From contig NZ_SNWE01000005.1 of NCBI RefSeq assembly GCF_004362395.1, forward strand, positions 1-64,000: a stretch of 64,000 nt of DNA, read 5' to 3'. This DNA comes from Salegentibacter sp. 24. Lineage in GTDB: Bacteria > Bacteroidota > Bacteroidia > Flavobacteriales > Flavobacteriaceae. Position 1 is the stretch's first letter, and every line of letters starts with the position of its first letter. The position numbers were made by a program, and so were the translations under genes. The notes beneath the pieces are model-generated. The model searched no databases. It was not told the origin of the DNA and saw nothing but the letters and a program-made list of their open reading frames with translations. Positions 28,216 to 37,288 of this stretch are shown one piece after another.

Positions 28216-29202
28216 CTACCATCTTTGGTGAACTTCCTGTTTAAGAAATTCCTCATAGATCTTATTCATCGCTTTGACCTTTTCTACACTAAGCTCCGGC
28301 CGATCATAAATAGACAGATTTGAGAGTAGTTGCTCTTCTTTGGATGCTCCTGGAATAGTACAACTAACTTCAGGGAATTTCAAAATCCATTGTAAAGCTA
28401 CAGGAGCCAGGTTCTGAACTTCAGGAAATAACTTTTTAAGCTCTTTTACGGCCTTTAGACCTCGATCGAAGTCTATTCCCGAAAAAGTTTCGCCCTTATC
28501 GAAAGCCTCTCCATTTCGGTTAAAGTTCCGATGATCCTCCTTGTCGAAACTGACATCCTTATCAAATTTCCCCGTCAATAATCCGCTTGCAAGGGGCACC
28601 CGGGCAATAATCCCGATATCCTTCTTTTTTGCCTGCTGAAAGAAAAGTTCAGAAGGACGCTGCCTGAACAAATTGAAAATAATTTGAATAGTGTCAACTA
28701 TATCATATTCGATAGCTTTTAAAGCTTCTTCAACTTTTTCTACACTAACTCCAAAATGAAGTATTTTACCCTGATCTTTTAATTTCTGAAAGGTTTCAAA
28801 GATCTCAGGACGGTAATAAACCTCTGTCGGCGGACAATGCAATTGAATTAAATCCAGGGCTTCAAAACCAGTCCGTTTAAGACTTTCTTCTACATAACCA
28901 GTAAGGGCTTCAGGCGTATAATTTTCTGAAGTATGCGGGTTGATCTGCCTGCCGCATTTGGTGGCTACATAAATACGCTCAGACCTTGATCGAACAACCC
29001 TACCTACAGCTGCTTCGCTCAAACCGGCTTCATAAACATCAGCCGTGTCAATAAAATTAATTCCTTTATCTATTGCGGTATTGATCGTTTTCTCAGCAGT
29101 TCGATCACTAAAACCGGAACCCCATTTTCCACCTATTTGCCATGTGCCCAGTGAAATCTCTGAAATTTTAAAACCTGTTTTTCCTAACTTTCTATAATTC
29201 AT
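28216..29202 (-). CDS. Aldo/keto reductase
   Basis: This 328-aa cytoplasmic NAD(P)H-dependent oxidoreductase has the TIM-barrel AKR signatures: MNYRKLGKTGFKISEISLGT, FIDTADVYEAGLSE (catalytic Asp/Tyr), VATKCGRQ (Lys), LIQLHCPP (His), and the C-terminal cofactor segment CTIPGASKEEQLLSN. The family includes sugar, aldehyde and lactone reductases, and the substrate cannot be told from sequence. It is 31 bp downstream of the GAPN gene and probably co-transcribed with it. Confidence 0.9.
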   Translation of the reverse strand: MNYRKLGKTGFKISEISLGTWQIGGKWGSGFSDRTAEKTINTAIDKGINFIDTADVYEAGLSEAAVGRVVRSRSERIYVATKCGRQINPHTSENYTPEALTGYVEESLKRTGFEALDLIQLHCPPTEVYYRPEIFETFQKLKDQGKILHFGVSVEKVEEALKAIEYDIVDTIQIIFNLFRQRPSELFFQQAKKKDIGIIARVPLASGLLTGKFDKDVSFDKEDHRNFNRNGEAFDKGETFSGIDFDRGLKAVKELKKLFPEVQNLAPVALQWILKFPEVSCTIPGASKEEQLLSNLSIYDRPELSVEKVKAMNKIYEEFLKQEVHQRW

Positions 29203-29233
29203 ATAACTTTTTTTTCAAGATACAAAAACCTCA

Positions 29234-30811
29234 TTATAGGATATAATCCGTACTGACGAAATTCGAGGTTTTTGAGTTTAACAATTCCTGCAAAATTTCA
29301 TTATTATAAGCATTATCCTTTGAAGCTACAAAAGTCCTGATGGAAAAGGATCGTAGGGCATCGTGGACACTAAGAGTACTTACCGCTGAATCTTTTCTTC
29401 CGGTAAAAGGAAAAACATCCGGTCCACGCTGGCAGGAACTATTAAGATTTACACGGCATACCAAATTTACCAGCGTATCGATTAAAGGTGCGATTTCCTG
29501 AATATCCTTCCCGAATAAACTAACCTGCTGACCATAACTGGAGTCGGCCATTTCATTTAAAATCTCCTGGATATCGGAAAAAGGTTTAATTGGTACCACG
29601 GGACCAAATTGTTCTTCCTGATAAACCCGCATATCCTTATTTACCGGGAATAAAACCGCCGGATAAATGTAATTCTCCGAAAGTTTACCTCCTTTTTCAT
29701 TTATAATCTCCGCGCCTTTTTTCCTGGCGTCCTCAATTAATTCCTTTATATAATCAGGCTTATCGCTTTCAGGCAAAGGAGTTAGTTTTACACCTTCTTC
29801 CCAGGGGTTTCCGAACTTTAACGCGTCAACCTTTTTTGTAAAACGTTTATTGAATTCTTCTCTGATGTCCTGATGAACATAAATTATTTTAAGTGCAGTA
29901 CAGCGTTGTCCGTTAAAGGACAAAGAGCCCGAAATACATTCTTCAATGGCCAGGTCCAAATCAGCATCGGGTAAGATAATGGCCGGATTTTTAGCTTCCA
30001 AGCCCAGAACGAGGCGTAAACGATTCTTATACGGATGTTGATCCTGTAAAGCTATAGCCGATTTACTGTTACCAATAAGTGCCAAAACATCTATTTTCCC
30101 TGATGCCATTATTGGAGCAGCTACTTCCCTGCCCCGACCATAGATTATATTTACAACCCCCGGAGGAAAACTGCTTTTGAAGGCCTCTAAAAGAGGAGAA
30201 AGTAAAAGAACACCGTTCTTAGCAGGTTTAAAAATAACCGTATTCCCCATAATAAGCGCTGGAATGAGTAAGGCAAAAGTTTCATTCAAAGGATAGTTAT
30301 AAGGACCCAAACATAAAACTACCCCAAGGGGTCCGCGACGAATATGAGCGTGAATACCATCACGCTTAAAAAATTTGGCGCTGTCCCGATCCAGTTGCTT
30401 ATAATCTTCGATAGTATCATAGATATATTCCACCGTCCGGTCAAATTCCTTACGGGAGTCAGGAAGTGATTTCCCAATTTCCCACATTAGATATTTAACA
30501 ACTTCCTCCCGTTTGGTCTCCATTTTAGCTACAAAATTCTGCATACAGGAAATACGTTCGGAGACCTTCATAGTAGGCCATTCGCCCTGACCCTGTGAAT
30601 AAGATTTGCAAGCCGAATTCAAGACTTTCAGTGCAGCGTCCTTGTCCATATGTGGAATGCTACCCAATAAGGTGGGTTTATATTCTTCAGTGGAAGATAT
30701 GGTAGAATAAACCTCATCCTGTTGGCCATTCCATTTAATCAATTCTCCGTTATCAAGATAAGTCTCCTGGTGAAGCAGTTTTGTAATTTGAAACTCCTTT
30801 GGTATGTTCAT
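29234..30811 (-). CDS. gapN: NADP-dependent glyceraldehyde-3-phosphate dehydrogenase (GAPN-type ALDH)
   Basis: This 525-aa aldehyde-dehydrogenase-superfamily enzyme has catalytic Cys304 in [11 protein letters not shown] and the Glu in [10 protein letters not shown]. The strings [38 protein letters not shown] and [20 protein letters not shown], plus the C-terminal FVSTDYIL, fit the GAPN branch common in Flavobacteriia. It would oxidise glyceraldehyde 3-phosphate directly to 3-phosphoglycerate with NADPH production, which suits the triose phosphate made by Eda. Another ALDH substrate (for example a ketoglutarate semialdehyde) is less likely. Confidence 0.88.
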   Translation of the reverse strand: MNIPKEFQITKLLHQETYLDNGELIKWNGQQDEVYSTISSTEEYKPTLLGSIPHMDKDAALKVLNSACKSYSQGQGEWPTMKVSERISCMQNFVAKMETKREEVVKYLMWEIGKSLPDSRKEFDRTVEYIYDTIEDYKQLDRDSAKFFKRDGIHAHIRRGPLGVVLCLGPYNYPLNETFALLIPALIMGNTVIFKPAKNGVLLLSPLLEAFKSSFPPGVVNIIYGRGREVAAPIMASGKIDVLALIGNSKSAIALQDQHPYKNRLRLVLGLEAKNPAIILPDADLDLAIEECISGSLSFNGQRCTALKIIYVHQDIREEFNKRFTKKVDALKFGNPWEEGVKLTPLPESDKPDYIKELIEDARKKGAEIINEKGGKLSENYIYPAVLFPVNKDMRVYQEEQFGPVVPIKPFSDIQEILNEMADSSYGQQVSLFGKDIQEIAPLIDTLVNLVCRVNLNSSCQRGPDVFPFTGRKDSAVSTLSVHDALRSFSIRTFVASKDNAYNNEILQELLNSKTSNFVSTDYIL

Positions 30812-31154
30812 AAATTTAGTTTTAATGATTGGTTACTAAATGTACTGGTTCAATTCTTTACCTTTAAAAAATCGTCACCTCAAACCAAATAACTACCAGA
30901 GTGCACGCACATCATGCATTTAGTTTGAGCAATTTGTTCTTCTTATTGAGATGCTCTTAAAGAGTGAGATTATCAATTTCAGCTTTTAATTCTTATTGCT
31001 TGACAAGCCTTCCATGATCCTTTAAATAGCACTTAAAGTTAATATATGCTAGTGGAAATCCCTGGAATTCAATAGAAATTATAGCAAAATAATTCGTGCC
31101 CTCTGGGATGTTTTACCTGCAGTTAACATTTAAAGGATTAATTGCTTGAGCGGA
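30812..31154. other. Intergenic stretch with a possible decayed coding fragment
   Basis: No complete gene lies between the GAPN and esterase genes. On the minus strand 30993-31112 is open for 38 codons without a start and reads IPEGTNYFAIISIEFQGFP, then LAYINFKCYLKDHGRLVKQ. Past its stop the same frame continues ELKAEIDNLTL and, after another stop, EHLNKKNKLLKLNA, with a coiled-coil-like pattern. This looks like the ruin of a small gene. I do not recognise the family. Confidence 0.25.
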
Positions 31155-32102
31155 TCACTTCTTAACATTACTTAGAAACTTATTAACCTCCAGCCAGTGT
31201 ATAAAGGCATCGAACCATCGATTACTGGTCCGGTCCGGATTCCCCAGGCCGAAACCATGGCCGCCGTTCTGGTAAAGATGAAATTCAACAGGCCTGCCAG
31301 CTTTGTACCATGACTCTATCAGACCGAATTCCCCATTGAAAAGAAAATCATCAGCGGCAATAGCGTTGAACATAGGGGGGGCATCCTTTGGTACATCAAC
31401 TGCGTTCATTCCTCCGTAAATAGGTGCGATAAAGGCCAGGTCCATGGTCTTGGAATTCAAAGTAGAATGCATCGTAAGTCCTGCACCAGCTGAGAAACCC
31501 ATCATACCTATATTATTTGGATCTACCCCCCACTCTTCAGCGCGTTCAACGATCAAGGCATAAGCGGCCTCGGCATCCTCGAGCTGGTTGGAAAGGTTTG
31601 AACGTGGGCGTTCTGAATCAGAACCCTGCCGATCATCTGAAGATTCTGCGGAAGGGGTGCGGGGTCGATTCATGTATGCCTTAAAGTCTTCAAGAGACTC
31701 TGGAGTTGGGTGAAGCCGATACTTTAGTACAAAGGCAGCAATTCCCTGCTTTGCAAGGGCTTCAGCCACTTCCCAACCCTCATTTCCCATGGAAAGCCAC
31801 CTGAAACCACCCCCGGGAGCCACAATTACCGTTGTTCCATTGGCTTTTTCCGGGTCTGGCAGGAACGGAGTAAGGGTCGCAGTAGATATATTCCTCGCCA
31901 TGGGATCGCCCCACTGACGAAACCAGGTTTCCGGGGCAGGCTGATTTTCAACTTTACCTGTTCCCAGGGGGATAGCCGTAGGCTCGGAAGGAGCTTCGAG
32001 TGGGTAGATAGTTCCATCTTGTGCCATCCCTATTGAAGCCAAGAAAAATAAAATCATTCCCATAAGGGACCTTGAAAATTTAGTTGGTGAATATGACATC
32101 AT
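31155..32102 (-). CDS. Secreted alpha/beta-hydrolase esterase (acetyl-xylan-esterase-like)
   Basis: The 315-aa product has a signal peptide ending SIGMAQ and an alpha/beta-hydrolase fold: oxyanion-loop segment VAPGGGFRWLSMG, nucleophile Ser204 in GFSAGAG, acid Asp in IAADDFLF and His in NGGHGFGLG. The opening IYPLEAPSEPTAIPLGTG is typical of xylan-locus esterases of the BD-FAE/acetylxylan esterase type in Bacteroidota. It would remove acetyl (or possibly feruloyl) groups from xylan fragments; the specific ester is inferred. A low-complexity hydrophilic insert (about 140-165; SAESSDDRQGSDSERPRS) interrupts the domain and may be a surface loop. It lies downstream of the arabinose operon. Confidence 0.87.
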   Translation of the reverse strand: MMSYSPTKFSRSLMGMILFFLASIGMAQDGTIYPLEAPSEPTAIPLGTGKVENQPAPETWFRQWGDPMARNISTATLTPFLPDPEKANGTTVIVAPGGGFRWLSMGNEGWEVAEALAKQGIAAFVLKYRLHPTPESLEDFKAYMNRPRTPSAESSDDRQGSDSERPRSNLSNQLEDAEAAYALIVERAEEWGVDPNNIGMMGFSAGAGLTMHSTLNSKTMDLAFIAPIYGGMNAVDVPKDAPPMFNAIAADDFLFNGEFGLIESWYKAGRPVEFHLYQNGGHGFGLGNPDRTSNRWFDAFIHWLEVNKFLSNVKK

Positions 32103-32169
32103 GCGTTGTTTTTTATATTAATAATTCAAAAGATATTTTATTATTAAATCCATGGATGAATTATGGACA

Positions 32170-33789
32170 TTATTTTCCATTAAAGAATATCATAACGCCA
32201 ACAACAATGATCACCACTAAAATCGATACGGCAATATCAACCCAATTATAGCTGTTTTTATTGTTTCGTTTTTCCTCTTCTGAAATCGTCTGAAAAGTAA
32301 GGTTATCGGTTTTAATTTTCGCAGGTATACTGGTCAATAAACTCACAACGGTAATTAAAATCACACAGAATAAGAAGAACCAGGCCGCAAAAGTCAAAAA
32401 GTTTATGTCCCCTACCAGGAATAAGAATCCATCAGGATCTAAAGAGTCCTTAAATAATTCCAGGATAATCCTCAGGGCACCTACTATAAAACCAAAAACC
32501 AAAGTAATAAAAGCCCCGTGTGCATTTATTCGTTTGTAGAATATACCTAGAAGGAATACCGCGGTAATTGGGGGTGCAATATAGGATTGCACCTTCTGCA
32601 AATATTCATATAATACCCCAGAAATATTGGCCATAATCGGGATCCAGATAATACCGATAATAACGATAATAACCGTAGCTATTTGACCGGTTCTTACCAG
32701 TTTTTTCTCAGGAGTATTCGGTCTAAGTTTTTTATAAATATCTACGGTAAATAAAGTAGAACAGGAATTAAAAACCGAGGCTAAGGAACTCATTAATGCA
32801 GCCAATAAACCCGCAGCTACAAGCCCGCGTAATCCAGAGGGTAACAGGTTACTCATTAAAACCGGAAAGGCTTCATCAGGACTATCCCAGTGCAGTTCAC
32901 CACGCATCTTTAGGGTAAGTGCTATAATTCCAGGAATTAAGAATAAGAAAACTGGCAATAACTTCAACAAAGCTCCAAAAATAGTTCCACGTCTTCCTTC
33001 TTTAATATTCTTTGCCGTAAGCGCACGTTGTACAATATACTGGTCGGTACACCAATACCAAATACCCACGATGGTACTGGTAATCAAAAGAGATGGCCAT
33101 GGGAAATCAGGATCTGAAGCAGATCGCCACATATTAAGATATTCAGGAGAAACGGTTTCCTGCATACTGGCCCAACCTCCTACTTCATCTAATCCGATAA
33201 AAGTTAGGGCTGCGGCACCGATGACCAGGATTATTGCCTGAAGGGTTTCTGTATAAACCACGGCCCTCATACCACCTAAAACGGTGTAAAGTCCTGTCAA
33301 AATCACCGTACCAAGAGCACCGGTCCAAAAATTGATTCCTAGTAAAGCAGAAACTACAATACCTCCTGCATAGATCGTTACCGAGATCTTGGTAAGCACA
33401 TAGGCAATAATGGAAAATACTGAGAGTACCCACCTTGACCTGGCATCAAATCTTTTTTCCAGGAATTCGGGCATGGTAAAAACACCACTGCGTGCATAAA
33501 AAGGAAGAAATACCCAACCTAAAATAAGAACTACCCAGGCCTGAATTTCATAAATAAGCATGGGAAGCTTATCTCCGGCACCTGCACCGGCGAGTCCAAC
33601 TACGTGTTCTGATCCAATATTGGAAGCGAAAATTGAAGCTCCGACAACAAACCAGCCTACATTTCTACCGGCCAGAAAATAATCTTCGGTATTCGATTGC
33701 TTTTTTCTAATTACCCAAATAACAATTCCGGCTAAAACCAGGAAATAAAGAGCAATTGCAATCCAGTCATAAATATCTAATGCTTTCAT
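32170..33789 (-). CDS. Sodium/solute symporter (SSS family, sugar type)
   Basis: This 539-aa inner-membrane transporter has about 14 hydrophobic segments and SSS/SGLT-family features: EDYFLAGRNVGWFVVGASIF, SNIGSEHVVGLAGAGA, MPEFLEKRFDARSRW, GGMRAVVYTETLQ, WYWCTDQYIVQRALTAKN and AALMSSLASVFNSCSTLFT. It sits 3 bp after the mutarotase and behind araA. It is therefore the likely inner-membrane importer of arabinose, xylose or galactose using sodium, which suits a saline habitat. Confidence 0.94.
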   Translation of the reverse strand: MKALDIYDWIAIALYFLVLAGIVIWVIRKKQSNTEDYFLAGRNVGWFVVGASIFASNIGSEHVVGLAGAGAGDKLPMLIYEIQAWVVLILGWVFLPFYARSGVFTMPEFLEKRFDARSRWVLSVFSIIAYVLTKISVTIYAGGIVVSALLGINFWTGALGTVILTGLYTVLGGMRAVVYTETLQAIILVIGAAALTFIGLDEVGGWASMQETVSPEYLNMWRSASDPDFPWPSLLITSTIVGIWYWCTDQYIVQRALTAKNIKEGRRGTIFGALLKLLPVFLFLIPGIIALTLKMRGELHWDSPDEAFPVLMSNLLPSGLRGLVAAGLLAALMSSLASVFNSCSTLFTVDIYKKLRPNTPEKKLVRTGQIATVIIVIIGIIWIPIMANISGVLYEYLQKVQSYIAPPITAVFLLGIFYKRINAHGAFITLVFGFIVGALRIILELFKDSLDPDGFLFLVGDINFLTFAAWFFLFCVILITVVSLLTSIPAKIKTDNLTFQTISEEEKRNNKNSYNWVDIAVSILVVIIVVGVMIFFNGK

Positions 33790-33792
33790 AAA

Positions 33793-34974
33793 TTATTTTA
33801 CTGAAAATTTAAAACTTGTTTTGGAAGCGTAGGTTTCTCCCGGTTTCAATACCACAGATGGAAAACCCTCCTGATTTGGTGCGTCCGGGTAATGCTGGGT
33901 TTCCAGGCAAAACCCACTTCTGTGACCATAAGTGCCCTCTCCATCGGCTTGTGGAAGGGTTCCATCAAGAAAATTCCCAGAGTAAAACTGAATCCCTGGT
34001 TCATTGGTATGCACTTCAAGCACTCTACCACTTTCCTGGTGATAGGCTGATGCAGCCAATCGCATTCCGGAATCCTGGTCATTTAAAACCCAGCAATGGT
34101 CATAGCCCTTACCACGTTTAATTTGGGTACTCATATCTTCAATATGCTTTGCAATGGTTTTCGATTTACGGAAATCAAAAGCAGTACCTTCTACTTTTCT
34201 TATTTCTCCGGTGGGAATAAGGGTTTGGTCTACGGGTAAAAATTTATCAGCATTGATTTCCAGTTTATGGTCCAAAATAGTTTCAGAAAAATCCCCTGAC
34301 AAGTTAAAATAAGCATGCTGGGTTAAATTCACTATAGTGGTTTTGTTGGTAGTCGCTTTATAATCCACTTCCAGTGCATTATCATCGGTCAGGGTATAGG
34401 TGACCGTGGTTTTCAGCTCCCCGGGATACCCCTCCTCCATATCTTTACTGGTGTAGCTTAATTTCAAGCTATTCCCGGTTGCTTCTTTTACCTTCCAAAT
34501 CACTTTGTCAAAGCCTTTTTTACCACCGTGCAAATGATTTTCCCCATCATTTTGAGCTAGGGTATATTCCTCCCCATCCAATGTGAATTTTCCTTTGGCA
34601 ATACGGTTTCCAAACCTGCCAATTAAAGCTCCGAAAAACGGGTTGTCTTTGGTGTATTGCACCAGCGAATCAAAACCAAGGACAACATTTTCAAATTGAT
34701 TATTTTTATCAGGTGCCTTTAAGGACGTTATCCTACCACCATAGGTGATGATTTTTACTTCCATACCATTTTTATTGGTAAGTATATATTGCTCGACTTT
34801 TTCTCCCTGTGCAGTGGTACCGTAATCTTCTTTTTGCATTGTTTGTGGGCTTTTTTCGGTGTTCATTTCTTTTATGTCGGTTTCAGCCTCCTTCTCTCCA
34901 TTTTTACATTGAATAAAAAACAAGGACAGGAAAACTATTCCCAGACCGAAAAGATTATTTTTTGAAAGTTTCAT
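33793..34974 (-). CDS. galM: Aldose 1-epimerase (mutarotase), probable lipoprotein
   Basis: This 393-aa enzyme interconverts alpha and beta anomers of free sugars. A signal region (SLFFIQC, Cys23; an atypical lipobox) is followed by an acidic linker. GALM features are GRFGNRIAKGKF, GENHLHGGKKGFDK, catalytic His in NLTQHAYFNLSG, INADKFLPVDQTLIPTG, and catalytic Glu in GFCLETQHYPDAPNQ. Export means it acts in the periplasm, presenting the right anomer to the symporter encoded 3 bp downstream. Confidence 0.95.
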   Translation of the reverse strand: MKLSKNNLFGLGIVFLSLFFIQCKNGEKEAETDIKEMNTEKSPQTMQKEDYGTTAQGEKVEQYILTNKNGMEVKIITYGGRITSLKAPDKNNQFENVVLGFDSLVQYTKDNPFFGALIGRFGNRIAKGKFTLDGEEYTLAQNDGENHLHGGKKGFDKVIWKVKEATGNSLKLSYTSKDMEEGYPGELKTTVTYTLTDDNALEVDYKATTNKTTIVNLTQHAYFNLSGDFSETILDHKLEINADKFLPVDQTLIPTGEIRKVEGTAFDFRKSKTIAKHIEDMSTQIKRGKGYDHCWVLNDQDSGMRLAASAYHQESGRVLEVHTNEPGIQFYSGNFLDGTLPQADGEGTYGHRSGFCLETQHYPDAPNQEGFPSVVLKPGETYASKTSFKFSVK

Positions 34975-34997
34975 AATTAGATGCGTTAGTTTAGAAA

Positions 34998-36506
34998 TTA
35001 CATTCCATGTTGAAACATATGGTAGTATGCCTCATTGGCATTTATTTTATCCTTGAATTCCCTAATACTGGTCTTATCATCAATAACCAATAATTCAATC
35101 CCGGCGATATCGGCAAAATCTTCCAGGAATTCCGTAGTTAAGGCTTGTGTATACACCGTGTGATGTGCGCCCCCGGCCAAAATCCAGGATGTCGCGGCAA
35201 TCTCCAGGTTAGGTTTGGCATCCCATAATACACGTGCTACCGGTAAGTGTGGTAAATCGGCTTCCGGTGCTACCGCTTCCACTTCGTTCACAATTAACCT
35301 GAACCTGTTCCCCATATCTATTAAAGAGGCATTTAAAGCATCTCCTTCCGGAGCATTAAAAACCAGTCGTACAGGGTCTTCTTTTCCACCAATACCCAGG
35401 GGATGCACCTGGCAGGTTGGTTTTGCATCAGCAATAGAAGGACAAATTTCCAGCATATGTGAGCCTAAAACATAAGATTTCTGTGGAGTAAAATGGTAGG
35501 TGTAATCTTCCATAAAAGAAGTTCCTTCTTCTAATCCAACAGCCATAACTTTCATAGCACGTAATAGTGCGGCGGTTTTCCAATCGCCTTCTGCACCAAA
35601 ACCATAACCATCGGCCATTAAACGTTGCACCGCAATGCCCGGTAATTGTTTAAGTTTTCCCAGATTTTCAAAAGTATCGGTAAAGGCTTTAAAACCTCCT
35701 TCGTCTAAAAATGACCGCAATCCTAATTCAATTTTAGCAGCATCAACCAAAGAGTCTCTTTGCGCGCCTCCTTCTTTTAGGTCTTCAGTTAAATTATAAT
35801 CGGCTTGATATTCCTTCAGTAAATCATTTACTTTTTCTTCGGAAATTTTATCGATATGCGCTACAACCTCTGAAGAATCGTAACCATTAACGGCCATCCC
35901 AAATTTCATTTCAGCGGCCACTTTATCACCCTCGGTGACTGCAACATTGCGCATATTATCGCCAATACGAGCTACTTTTAGATGCTGAAGTTCATCCCAT
36001 CCTAAAACCACACGAGACCAAATTCCCAGTTTGCGTTGCACGCGATCGGTTTTCCAGTGACCTACAATTACTTTGCGTTTTTTGCGCATACGGCTCATTA
36101 TAAAACCGAACTCCCTGTCCCCGTGAGCTGACTGGTGCAGGTTCATATAATCCATATCAATTTTACCCCATGGGATCTCAGCATTAAATTGTGTATGTAA
36201 GTGGCAAAGTGGTTTTTTAAGCAGGCTTAGTCCTTTTATCCACATTTTAGCCGGCGAAAATGTATGCATCCATGCTACAATGCCAATACAGTTTTTATTG
36301 GCATTGGCCGCCTGGCAAATATCGGTAATCTCATCTGCCGTTTTCACCGTATCTTTCCAGACTATTTTTAGCGGAAGATGCTTAGATTCATTAAGTCCTT
36401 GTACTATTTCTTTGGAATCACCGGCAACCTGGTTTAAGGTTTCATCACCGTATAAATGCTGGCTACCAGTTACAAACCAGATCTCTTTTGCTTCTATATT
36501 AATCAT
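34998..36506 (-). CDS. araA: L-arabinose isomerase
   Basis: This 502-aa cytoplasmic enzyme converts L-arabinose to L-ribulose. The four residues known from E. coli AraA are recognisable: Glu in [12 protein letters not shown], Glu in [12 protein letters not shown], His in [10 protein letters not shown] and His in [10 protein letters not shown]. The N-terminus [17 protein letters not shown] is classic. It follows araD after a 77-bp spacer with a 10-bp hairpin, and the mutarotase gene follows 23 bp downstream. Confidence 0.98.
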   Translation of the reverse strand: MINIEAKEIWFVTGSQHLYGDETLNQVAGDSKEIVQGLNESKHLPLKIVWKDTVKTADEITDICQAANANKNCIGIVAWMHTFSPAKMWIKGLSLLKKPLCHLHTQFNAEIPWGKIDMDYMNLHQSAHGDREFGFIMSRMRKKRKVIVGHWKTDRVQRKLGIWSRVVLGWDELQHLKVARIGDNMRNVAVTEGDKVAAEMKFGMAVNGYDSSEVVAHIDKISEEKVNDLLKEYQADYNLTEDLKEGGAQRDSLVDAAKIELGLRSFLDEGGFKAFTDTFENLGKLKQLPGIAVQRLMADGYGFGAEGDWKTAALLRAMKVMAVGLEEGTSFMEDYTYHFTPQKSYVLGSHMLEICPSIADAKPTCQVHPLGIGGKEDPVRLVFNAPEGDALNASLIDMGNRFRLIVNEVEAVAPEADLPHLPVARVLWDAKPNLEIAATSWILAGGAHHTVYTQALTTEFLEDFADIAGIELLVIDDKTSIREFKDKINANEAYYHMFQHGM

Positions 36507-36536
36507 TTGGTATTTTTGTTATTAAGATTATTACCA

Positions 36537-36567
36537 AACCTCACAGAATTCAAAGAGCTGTGAGGTT
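36537..36567. repeat. Intercistronic 10-bp hairpin between araD and araA
   Basis: AACCTCACAG (36537-36546) and CTGTGAGGTT (36558-36567) form a perfect 10-bp stem with an 11-nt loop. On the minus-strand transcript it is not followed by a U run, so it is more likely an mRNA-processing, stability or protein-binding element than a terminator. Confidence 0.65.
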
Positions 36568-36583
36568 CTGCATTTATTTGATA

Positions 36584-37288
36584 TTAATTTTGACCGTAAT
36601 AGGCATTTTTGCCGTGTTTACGCTGGTAATGTTTTTTAATTAGGGAATCCTTCATTCTTGGGGCTTCCGGATTAATTTGCATCGTAAGCAGTGCCATTTT
36701 TGCCACTTCTTCCAGCACCTTGCTGTTATATACTGCTTTTGCAGCATCCTGCCCCCAGGTAAAGGGACCGTGATTACCGATAAGCACCATAGGCACTTCC
36801 TGGTAAGAAAGTTTCTTTTCTTTAAAACAATCCAGGATCTGGATGCCGGTATTGTGTTCATAATTACCCTCTATAAGTTCATCTCGCATTGGAGGTGCAC
36901 AGGGAATATCCGCGGTAAGATGATCGGCATGGGTGGTTCCAAAAATCGGGATATCCTTCTGAGATTGTGCCCAGGCCACCGAATACGTAGCATGGGTATG
37001 GGCTATTCCCCCAATATTCTCCCAATTCTTATAAAGAAAGGCGTGGGTTTTGGTGTCTGAGGAAGGACGCATTTCCCCTTCAATAACCTTGTTTTCAAAA
37101 TCGAGGATTACGATATCCTCAGGTTTCAACTCCTGGTAAGGTACGCCACTGGGCTTTATGGCGAAAACCTTTTTTTCCCGGTCAACCGCACTCACGTTTC
37201 CAAAGGTATAGATCACCAGGTTTAAGGCATCAAGTTCCATATTGGCCTGGTAACATTCCTGTTTTAATGCTTTATAATTAGAGCTCAT
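36584..37288 (-). CDS. araD: L-ribulose-5-phosphate 4-epimerase
   Basis: This 234-aa class II aldolase-fold enzyme converts L-ribulose 5-phosphate to D-xylulose 5-phosphate. It shows KPSGVPYQEL, SSDTKTHAFLY, the zinc-binding histidines in GGIAHTHATYSVAWAQ and a further His in NHGPFTWG, plus GTTHADHLTADIPCA. Its start overlaps the end of araB by 11 nt, which indicates coupled translation. Confidence 0.97.
   Translation of the reverse strand: MSSNYKALKQECYQANMELDALNLVIYTFGNVSAVDREKKVFAIKPSGVPYQELKPEDIVILDFENKVIEGEMRPSSDTKTHAFLYKNWENIGGIAHTHATYSVAWAQSQKDIPIFGTTHADHLTADIPCAPPMRDELIEGNYEHNTGIQILDCFKEKKLSYQEVPMVLIGNHGPFTWGQDAAKAVYNSKVLEEVAKMALLTMQINPEAPRMKDSLIKKHYQRKHGKNAYYGQN

Noticed and set aside
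31155-32102. Calling the esterase a lipase or peptidase
   Set aside because: The GGGF oxyanion loop, GFSAGAG and GGHGFGLG motifs and the locus fit xylan-associated esterases better; exact ester specificity is left open.
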